Below, piece after piece: positions 57,815 through 64,000 of a DNA stretch of 64,000 nt (positions are counted from its first letter, which is position 1; every line of letters begins with the position of its first letter). This DNA is from Methanoculleus taiwanensis. Lineage in GTDB: Archaea > Halobacteriota > Methanomicrobia > Methanomicrobiales > Methanoculleaceae. The notes under the pieces are model-generated. The model did not search any database. It had not been told where the DNA came from and saw nothing but the letters and a program-made list of their open reading frames with translations. A program made the position numbers and the translations under genes. The stretch covers positions 1 through 64,000 of the forward strand of contig NZ_LHQS01000004.1 of NCBI RefSeq assembly GCF_004102725.1, written 5' to 3'.

Positions 57815-58987
57815 TCATTTCCGGACACTGACGATCTTGATGATATCGCCGTGCTGCAGCTCGTGGGTCTCCTTTATCCGCATATTCTTCCGCGCATCGA
57901 TAGCATAGAGAAACCCGTCGCCGATATCGGTATGCACCTGGTACGCGAGATCATGAGGCGTCGAACCGCGCTTCATCAGGAACGCATCAGGGAGTACCCG
58001 TCCCTGTCCGTCGGTGAGCTTGTGTTCGTCTTCGACCGGGTAGACGACGATCATATCCAGAAGATCAAATACCGCTCTATCGAGCGCCTGCTGGACACCG
58101 GTGCCCCCGAACTGTTTCATGAAATCGGCGATCTTCATAATCCCCGCCCGCTGCGCCGCGGTGAACGGTGCATCGGAGTTTATCGTAAACTCGGTATCCC
58201 CGGGGAGATAGTGCAGATACTTCCCCTCTGCAGCCATGCGAAGTGCAAGCTCTCCGGCGGCGCTCGAGAAGATCACGCCGTACTGCTTCAGGTTTTCAAG
58301 AAACTCCGCCGGCGCCAGATCAGCCTTGTTCGCGACAATCTCCATCGGTTTACTGGCGGCGACAAGATGCCCGCAGAACGTAATCAACGCTTCTTCGCTC
58401 GCCTGCCGGAGATCCGTATCGATCGCAGCCTCTGCCGCCTTCACGTCCTCGAGGGTCACCCCAAGTCCTGCAAAGACGTCCACGATAGCGAGCAGGAGTG
58501 AGAAGTCACGCTGCTGCGCCTGCCGCTGCAGCTTCGGCCAGTGCTTTCCGAGAATACCGTAGACCCACATCGTCATCTCATAGCGGAGGAATGCGATATC
58601 TCCTTCCGGGTTGTGAGAGCCGACGTCCACCGGGTTTCCTTCCGCATCCGTACCGCCGCTCGCATCCACGACATGAAGAATGGCGTCCGCCTGCCGGAGG
58701 TTATCGAGGAACTGGTTGCCAAGCCCCCGCCCTTTGTGAGCCTCGGGTACGAGACCGGCAACATCGATAAGGCCGATCGGAATAAACCTGACACCGTTCC
58801 TGCAATGGGGGCACGCAACCTCGAGCTCGCGGCAGGGGCAGGTTGCCCGCACATATGCAACCCCGTGATTCGCATCGATCGTCGTGAACGGATAGTTGGC
58901 AATCTCTACATGTGCCAGTGTCGCTGCCTTGAAAAAGGTCGATTTTCCGCAGTTCGGTTTTCCCGCAATCGCCAGTGTGATCATCAT
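57815..58987 (-). CDS. YchF-type P-loop GTPase/ATPase with TGS domain
   Basis: The 390-residue member of the Obg/YchF translation-factor GTPases has G1 AGKPNCGKSTFF at residues 8-19, G3 IDVAGLV, and G4 NKAD. A cysteine-rich insert (CPCRELEVACPHC) between G1 and G3 is typical of archaeal members, and a C-terminal TGS domain ends in LQHGDIIKIVSV. The frame runs on upstream, but ATG 58987 (or 58984) follows GGGGAG. It is expected to bind ribosomes; the exact role is not known. Confidence 0.93.
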   Translation of the reverse strand: MMITLAIAGKPNCGKSTFFKAATLAHVEIANYPFTTIDANHGVAYVRATCPCRELEVACPHCRNGVRFIPIGLIDVAGLVPEAHKGRGLGNQFLDNLRQADAILHVVDASGGTDAEGNPVDVGSHNPEGDIAFLRYEMTMWVYGILGKHWPKLQRQAQQRDFSLLLAIVDVFAGLGVTLEDVKAAEAAIDTDLRQASEEALITFCGHLVAASKPMEIVANKADLAPAEFLENLKQYGVIFSSAAGELALRMAAEGKYLHYLPGDTEFTINSDAPFTAAQRAGIMKIADFMKQFGGTGVQQALDRAVFDLLDMIVVYPVEDEHKLTDGQGRVLPDAFLMKRGSTPHDLAYQVHTDIGDGFLYAIDARKNMRIKETHELQHGDIIKIVSVRK

Positions 58988-59304
58988 TAGGCTCCCCGCG
59001 GCCGCACCTGCAGGCGAGAACGGTAGAATGTTCATCCCGCAGTGCCGCGTATCGTATATACTGTTTGGCGATACCCCATTTATTTTGCGAGGGTGTCCAG
59101 AGCAGTTCACCTCCGTCTTATACCATGCTTCCCGGTGTCGGTATGACTCATGCGAAAGGGGAACGGTGAAGAGAAGATTCCGAATCAAAACCGGCGGGGC
59201 ACGCTCGCTCCGGGCCTCCGGAGCAGTGGAACTAAAACCACCGGGCGGCCTGGCGTTCATGAAAAGAGGGAGATTCTAGTAGTAGTGCGGACAAATCTGA
59301 TACC
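58988..59304. other. Divergent intergenic region, ychF-like and PK-domain genes
   Basis: I see no gene in these 317 bases. A frame that continues upstream of the GTPase lacks protein-like sequence. The minus-strand TATA box at 59051-59064 serves the GTPase. No clear TATA box for the rightward gene could be assigned. Confidence 0.6.
59051..59064 (-). promoter_or_regulatory. TATA box for the YchF-type GTPase
   Basis: On the minus strand this reads CAGTATATACGATA. Initiation about 26 bases on gives a leader of about 45 bases before ATG 58987. Confidence 0.5.
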
Positions 59305-59895
59305 ATGGGCTTTACAACGAAAAATATCCATTATTTCGATAGCCCGGGCGAGCAGAACACTGAAGATGCAGCCCGGTTCGCCGTGGAGCGAGCCCTGGAA
59401 CTTGGCCTGTCGAGGATTGTCGTCGCCAGTGCCTCGGGAAGGACGGCGCAGGTCTTTCACAAAGCGATCGAAGGCACCGATCTTGAACTGATCGTCGTCA
59501 CCCACGTTGTCGGATTCTCCAGGCCGGGTGAATGGGAGTTCTCATCCGATGCGGCAGAAGACCTTCTCGCAGGCGGCGCGACCATCGTCACCGGCACCCA
59601 CGCGCTGTCGGGTCTCGAGCGGGCGATCTCGCGCTCCCCGAAACTCGGGGGCAGTTCCCGAACCGAAGCGATCGCAGAGACGCTCCGGCGCACGGTCGCC
59701 GTCGGGCTGAAGGTCGCCGTCGAATGCGTGCTCATCGCGGCCGACCAGGGAAAGGTTCGGATCGACGAGGAAGTCGTCGCCGTCGGGGGCACCATGAGCG
59801 GAGCTGATACCGTCTGTGTCATCCGTCCTGCACATACCGCCTCGTTCTTCGACCTGCAGGTTCGTGAGATCGTCGCCATGCCGAGAGATCGCTGA
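59305..59895 (+). CDS. Pyruvate kinase alpha/beta-domain protein
   Basis: The 196-residue protein corresponds to the C-terminal allosteric domain of pyruvate kinase standing alone: SRIVVASASGRTAQVFHKAI, IVVTHVVGFSRPGEWEF and CVIRPAHTASFFDLQVREI. Free-standing copies are common in archaea and their role is not settled. It has no catalytic barrel, so it is not a pyruvate kinase. The next gene starts six bases after its stop. Confidence 0.87.
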   Translation: MGFTTKNIHYFDSPGEQNTEDAARFAVERALELGLSRIVVASASGRTAQVFHKAIEGTDLELIVVTHVVGFSRPGEWEFSSDAAEDLLAGGATIVTGTHALSGLERAISRSPKLGGSSRTEAIAETLRRTVAVGLKVAVECVLIAADQGKVRIDEEVVAVGGTMSGADTVCVIRPAHTASFFDLQVREIVAMPRDR

Positions 59896-59901
59896 TCCGC
59901 C

Positions 59902-60735
59902 ATGGTTCTCGAGTCACTCACCGAGGCTGCCGGGCTTCTGCGCCGGCAGCCGATCCTCTGGTCTATCGGCCTCGTGATGGGAGCGTTCGCTCTTCTCGAC
60001 ATTGTCCTTCCGGTTTACGGCGGCAGTTTCTATGCAGAACCCCTGGCACTCTTCCAGGTCGTCACCCTTCCGTTCCTCGCTGGAGGGGTGTACGGTGCGA
60101 TCAAGACGGGAGACTACACCCCCGGATCGTTCCTCACCGCGGCAAAGACCTACTACTTCCGGATACTCCTTCCGGCGCTGGTCGTCCTCTTTGCAGCACT
60201 CTTCACCGCGCTGCTGCTGGCGGTTCCCATCGCCCTCATCGGTCTTTCCGCAGAGAGCGAACTCGCCGCCTTCATGATCCTCGGGGTCTTCGTGCCGTTC
60301 GTCTTCTTCACATTTTTCTACGATACGGCAGCAGTCTTTGAAGATCGGAAGGTGCTCGACTCTATCCGGAGGAGTGTTGAGTTCGTCATTGGTTCATCAG
60401 GCAGCGTGGTTCTCTTCTACATCATCAACATAGGGATCCTGCTTCTCCTCGGATTCCTCGGCCTCTTTGTCTGGACGCTCCTTCTCGCTCCGGAGCTCGA
60501 ACCGCTGACGCAGCTCAACACCACCGAGATTCAGGCACTGATGCCGCAGGACATCCTCTCCATGATCGGGACGGGCGGCATCTGGATCTCGGCATTCGTC
60601 TACGCCCTGGTGATCACGCTTGCGACAAGCATCCTCTACACGTACAAAGCGTGCCTCTTCCACCGGCGTGCGGCAGGGGTCGTGACTGTAGAACAGGGCG
60701 AGTACGACGAGAAAGGACGCTGGTACAAATATTAA
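59902..60735 (+). CDS. Uncharacterized polytopic membrane protein
   Basis: The 277-residue protein has about six membrane helices, including a repeat-like pair LLPALVVLFAALFTALLLAV and VVLFYIINIGILLLLGFLGL. The pattern LDSIRRSVEFVIG between helices recalls the archaeal glycerophosphoryl-diester-type or DUF4013-like families of unknown function. It is cotranscribed with the pyruvate-kinase-domain gene. The convergent DUF92 gene ends 21 bases away. Confidence 0.75.
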   Translation: MVLESLTEAAGLLRRQPILWSIGLVMGAFALLDIVLPVYGGSFYAEPLALFQVVTLPFLAGGVYGAIKTGDYTPGSFLTAAKTYYFRILLPALVVLFAALFTALLLAVPIALIGLSAESELAAFMILGVFVPFVFFTFFYDTAAVFEDRKVLDSIRRSVEFVIGSSGSVVLFYIINIGILLLLGFLGLFVWTLLLAPELEPLTQLNTTEIQALMPQDILSMIGTGGIWISAFVYALVITLATSILYTYKACLFHRRAAGVVTVEQGEYDEKGRWYKY

Positions 60736-60756
60736 CATCTATTTTTCGCTTTAGAA

Positions 60757-61953
60757 TCAGAAAAGGAGATACAGACCCATCGCCGCAACACCGCCTGAGA
60801 ACGTGGCGGTGAGATTCGTCCCCGAGTTCCCGAACGTCCCCCGGTTCTCGAGCGTGGCGCCGACGAGGCTGTCGACGTTCGTTCCGATAAAGCCGGCGAT
60901 GACCGTGACGATTACGAGCGGGGTATCGGCGACTCCCATGGCATATGCAGCCGCCGCGACGACTGCGGCCGCCGCAACAGAGACAACCTCTCCTCGAACC
61001 GTCACCCCGCCGTTCGTCCCCCGGGGAACCGGTTTGAGCGTTGTGATCAGGTAAGGCACCCTGCCGGTCATGCCGATCTCGCTTGCAGCCGTATCGGCCG
61101 CTGCCGATGCGACGCTCCCGAGGAAGAGAGCGACGAATGCAGGTTCTCCCGTGATGCCGTAGAGGATCGCGGCGCCGGTTGCAACAAGGCCGTTTGCGAA
61201 GACATTGAAGTATCCCCGGACGCCTCCGTGAGATTCGGCAACGCCAATCGATGCCTTATAGTCGTATTTGTAGCGCGTTGCCGCCGCCCCGACGATGAAG
61301 AACGTGAGCATGATCAGGAACCAGCGGACGTCGGCGAAGACGATAAGGATGATGCCGATCAGAGCACCGGAGAAGAGGCCGCTGATGTCGGCGACACGGA
61401 GACGGTAGGAGACGTAGCCGAAACCGAACGCGATGATAACCGCAACCAGAAGAAGCGTAATATCGACCTGAAAACCGATCTCCGCAAAAAGCGACATCGT
61501 CATCGCGACGCCGAGCGCCTCGATCATCAATGCGTCGTCGCGCTCCCGGAGGGCGGATCGAAGGAGCGCCGCGACGACGACGCCCATCAGGACGATTAGC
61601 GGCGTGAGATGGTCGAGATAGAACATGATCGGCAGCGACACCGCCGACGCCGCCACGATATGGTACAGATACGACCGTTTACTCTCACCGCCTGCCCGGA
61701 ACGCGAGCTCGCCGAAGACGACGATCGCAAGAGTAGTTGCAAACACGAAGAGAGAGAGCCACCCGAGCCCGTAGAGAACTGCAAGGGCAATGATCGAGAT
61801 CGAGGCGTATTTCGTCTCGCGAATCAGGAAAAGAACGAACGAGAATGGGATGATAAGCATGGAGAGCAGCCAGTTAGGCTGGAGCAGTGGAGCGAGTGCA
61901 ATAAATGCGAATGTGAGCACCGATGCCAGCACAAGCCCCAGCAGCTTTGTCAT
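60757..61953 (-). CDS. DUF92 family membrane protein (possible isoprenyl-phosphate kinase)
   Basis: The 398-residue protein has about ten to twelve membrane helices. The C-terminal half is DUF92: [46 protein letters not shown] and NSGTNLTAT. The family includes the plant and cyanobacterial phytyl-phosphate kinase VTE6. An archaeal member could act on a polyprenyl phosphate, but that is inferred only. The N-terminal half is a separate hydrophobic region of unknown role. Confidence 0.85.
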   Translation of the reverse strand: MTKLLGLVLASVLTFAFIALAPLLQPNWLLSMLIIPFSFVLFLIRETKYASISIIALAVLYGLGWLSLFVFATTLAIVVFGELAFRAGGESKRSYLYHIVAASAVSLPIMFYLDHLTPLIVLMGVVVAALLRSALRERDDALMIEALGVAMTMSLFAEIGFQVDITLLLVAVIIAFGFGYVSYRLRVADISGLFSGALIGIILIVFADVRWFLIMLTFFIVGAAATRYKYDYKASIGVAESHGGVRGYFNVFANGLVATGAAILYGITGEPAFVALFLGSVASAAADTAASEIGMTGRVPYLITTLKPVPRGTNGGVTVRGEVVSVAAAAVVAAAAYAMGVADTPLVIVTVIAGFIGTNVDSLVGATLENRGTFGNSGTNLTATFSGGVAAMGLYLLF

Positions 61954-62101
61954 TCATGTACGTTTGGTGCTTGTACGAAAAAGCCTTTAGCCTCGGCGAC
62001 TTCCGGACGCCGCGTCTTCACCGGAAAATGTACATTCGCTACGCTCGTTTCCGCACCGAATCTGAGAAGACGGCCGTTCCCGAAAGGGCGAGCTTCGATC
62101 A

Positions 62102-62109
62102 CTATATTT
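62102..62109 (+). promoter_or_regulatory. TATA box for valS
   Basis: CTATATTT is the only TATA-like box in the 188-base gap before valS. Its centre is about 36 bases from ATG 62142, so the leader would be short. AGGAG at 62129-62133 is the ribosome site. Confidence 0.45.
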
Positions 62110-62141
62110 CGTTGCAGGAGAGAGAAATAGGAGAGCTGAAT

Positions 62142-64000
62142 ATGTCGCCGTCAGATCAAATACCCAAACAGTACGAATATGGTGAGGTGGAGACCCGCTG
62201 GCAGAGCATCTGGCGGGACGAGGAGAATTATTTCAATCCGGACTCCTTAAAGCCGCGCTTCATCATCGATACGCCCCCGCCTTACCCTACCGGCAATTTC
62301 CACATAGGGAACGCACTCAACTGGTGTTATATCGACTTTATCGCCCGGTACAAGCGGATGCAGGGGTTCAACGTCATGTTCCCCCAGGGCTGGGACTGCC
62401 ACGGCCTGCCGACGGAGGTGAAGGTGGAGGAGACCTTCGGCATCACCAAAAACGACGTTCCCCGGGAAGAGTTCCGCACCATGTGCCGCGACCTGACGCT
62501 CGGCAACATCGCAAAGATGCGCACCACCATGCGCCGGCTCGGGTTCTCCATCGACTGGAGCCACGAATATATCACTATGATGCCGGAGTACTTCGGCAAA
62601 ACGCAGCGCTCTTTTCTCCAGATGCTCAAGGCCGGCGATATCTACCAGAGTGAACACCCGGTAAACTTCTGCACGCGCTGCGAGACGGCCATCGCCTTTG
62701 CAGAGGTCTCGTACGAACCGCGCAGGACGAAACTCAACTACTTCAACCTCGACGGGATCGAGATCGCAACCACCCGTCCGGAACTGCTCGCCGCATGCGT
62801 GGCGGTGGCGGTTCACCCCGAGGATGAGCGGTACCGCGGGCTGAAGGGAAAGCAGCTGAACGTGCCCTTCTTCGGGCATGCCGTTCCGATCATCGAAGAC
62901 GTCGCCGTCGACCCCGGATTCGGGAGCGGGGCTGTGATGATCTGCACCTTCGGCGATAAGACAGACGTGTACTGGTGGAAACAGCACAATCTCGACCTCC
63001 GGAAGGCCATCGACCGCCAGGGGATCATGACCGATGCCGCCGGACCGTATGCAGGCTTAAACGCCGCCGAGTGCAGAGAGCGGATCCTTGCCGACATGAG
63101 AGAGTCGGGCATTCTGATCCGGCAGGAAGATCTCGAACAGCGGGTCGGTACCTGCTGGCGGTGCAAGACACCGATAGAGATCCTCTCCGAACGGCAGTGG
63201 TTCGTGAAGATCCACCAGGACGAGATCCTCGAGTCCGCACGGAAGATCAGCTGGACACCCGAGCATATGTTCACCAGGATGGAAAACTGGGCCGAGCAGA
63301 TGGAGTGGGACTGGTGCATCTCCCGGCAACGGATCTTCGCAACGCCCATCCCGGTCTGGTTCTGCCGCTCCTGCGGCGAGATGATCCTCCCGTCCGAAGA
63401 GGAACTGCCGATCGATCCCACCGTCGACAGACCCGCCGGGCCCTGCCCGCAATGCGGCGGGACGGAATTTGAAGGTGAAGAGGATGTCCTCGACACCTGG
63501 ATGGACTCCTCGATCTCGGTGCTGAACATCACCGGGTGGGACGGAACCGGCGTTCCCGCCCTCTTCCCCGCCCAGATCCGGCCTCAGGGTCACGACATCA
63601 TCAGGACGTGGGCGTTCTATACGATCCTGCGCGCAAAAGCGCTCGTCGGCAGCCACCCCTGGAACGAGATCCTCGTCAACGGCATGGTGCTCGGCGAGGA
63701 CGGGTTCAAGATGAGCAAGAGCAGGAACAATATCATCGCCCCTGAGGAGATCGTAAGCCAGTACGGCGCCGATGCTCTCCGCCAGTGGGGGGCCGGCGGT
63801 GCGGCGACCGGTTCCGATATCATGTTCAACTGGAACGACGTCGTTGCCGCGTCTCGTTTCCAGACGAAACTCTGGAATATCTTCCGGTTTGTCCTCGGAC
63901 ATATCGCCGGAGAGGAGGGAGAGGCGGGACCGGTCACCGAACTCGCCGACCGCTGGCTGCTCGTTCGCCTCTCGGAGACCATTGCCGAGGTTACTGCGGC
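62142..64000 (+). CDS. valS: Valyl-tRNA synthetase, 5' part
   Basis: This is the first 619 codons of a class I synthetase cut by the window edge. It starts [20 protein letters not shown] and contains the HIGH motif as [11 protein letters not shown] (residues about 49-59) and KMSKS as FKMSKSRNN (about 524). The editing domain lies between, around [20 protein letters not shown], and CxxC pairs at CTRCETA, CWRCKTP, CRSCGE and CPQCGG suggest bound zinc as in archaeal ValS. Valine rather than isoleucine specificity is judged from the [13 protein letters not shown] segment. AGGAG lies eight bases before ATG 62142. Confidence 0.95.
   Translation, partial: MSPSDQIPKQYEYGEVETRWQSIWRDEENYFNPDSLKPRFIIDTPPPYPTGNFHIGNALNWCYIDFIARYKRMQGFNVMFPQGWDCHGLPTEVKVEETFGITKNDVPREEFRTMCRDLTLGNIAKMRTTMRRLGFSIDWSHEYITMMPEYFGKTQRSFLQMLKAGDIYQSEHPVNFCTRCETAIAFAEVSYEPRRTKLNYFNLDGIEIATTRPELLAACVAVAVHPEDERYRGLKGKQLNVPFFGHAVPIIEDVAVDPGFGSGAVMICTFGDKTDVYWWKQHNLDLRKAIDRQGIMTDAAGPYAGLNAAECRERILADMRESGILIRQEDLEQRVGTCWRCKTPIEILSERQWFVKIHQDEILESARKISWTPEHMFTRMENWAEQMEWDWCISRQRIFATPIPVWFCRSCGEMILPSEEELPIDPTVDRPAGPCPQCGGTEFEGEEDVLDTWMDSSISVLNITGWDGTGVPALFPAQIRPQGHDIIRTWAFYTILRAKALVGSHPWNEILVNGMVLGEDGFKMSKSRNNIIAPEEIVSQYGADALRQWGAGGAATGSDIMFNWNDVVAASRFQTKLWNIFRFVLGHIAGEEGEAGPVTELADRWLLVRLSETIAEVTA

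Noticed and set aside
58984-59260. N-terminal extension of the YchF-type GTPase to 59260
   Set aside because: The extra residues are not protein-like, a TATA box lies inside the stretch, and a good ribosome site precedes ATG 58987.

Overview
The window is chromosome of a high-GC methanogenic archaeon, most likely Methanomicrobiales and close to Methanoculleus. Supporting signs are F420-type FdhA/FdhB formate dehydrogenase with an FdhC-like channel, SepCysS for tRNA-dependent cysteine synthesis, topoisomerase VI, HerA-NurA-Mre11-Rad50, archaeal NadM, TATA-type promoters and tight overlapping operons. No tRNA, rRNA, CRISPR array or complete insertion sequence was seen.

Region by region. (1) 1-8.5 kb, formate metabolism: the tail of one fdhA, its fdhB, then a complete second fdhA-fdhB pair, a CLC-type chloride channel on the other strand, a formate/nitrite-family transporter and a small membrane-anchored OB-fold protein. 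(2) 8.5-15.5 kb, DNA end processing: a four-gene minus-strand operon mre11-rad50-nurA-herA with overlapping joints. (3) 15.6-20.1 kb, sulfur handling and small archaeal genes: a 60-residue ORF translationally coupled to SepCysS, then thiI and larE on the opposite strand, then a DUF2150-like gene and a cysteine-motif gene. (4) 20.2-49.3 kb, a large surface-glycan island. It holds a broken DegT-type aminotransferase, two paralogous flippases in direct orientation, three group-4 glycosyltransferases and a compact set of pseudaminic acid genes (pseB, pseC, aldo/keto reductase, SpsF-like cytidylyltransferase fused to a class III aminotransferase, pseG-pseH fusion, pseI). A minus-strand operon follows (rfbF, rfbG, cupin epimerase, reductase, GT2, a 628-residue unknown, methyltransferase, GT4, flippase). 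A plus-strand operon closes the island (GT4, LegB-like dehydratase, nucleotidyltransferase, reductase, HAD phosphatase, a small unknown). (5) 49.3-64 kb, housekeeping: hisS-top6B-top6A, larB-nadM, uncharacterized coiled-coil and membrane genes, a YchF-type GTPase, a pyruvate-kinase C-domain protein, a DUF92 protein, and the first two thirds of valS.

How the genes fit together. The glycan island looks able to make at least three activated sugars: CMP-pseudaminic acid or a derivative, a CDP-6-deoxyhexose, and a nucleotide 6-deoxysugar through the LegB branch. It also encodes assembly by several glycosyltransferases and export by two Wzx-like flippases. This fits an S-layer or archaellin glycan. 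The pseudaminic block has the look of laterally acquired bacterial DNA, with fused enzymes and more CTG leucine codons than its neighbours. It lies between two paralogous flippases that could act as recombination arms.

The best candidates for new biology are the pseudaminic block with its extra aminotransferase domain and aldo/keto reductase, the coupled small ORF before SepCysS, and the larB-nadM overlap, where NadM can make the substrate of LarB. All function calls rest on reading translated sequence and motifs. No database search was run.
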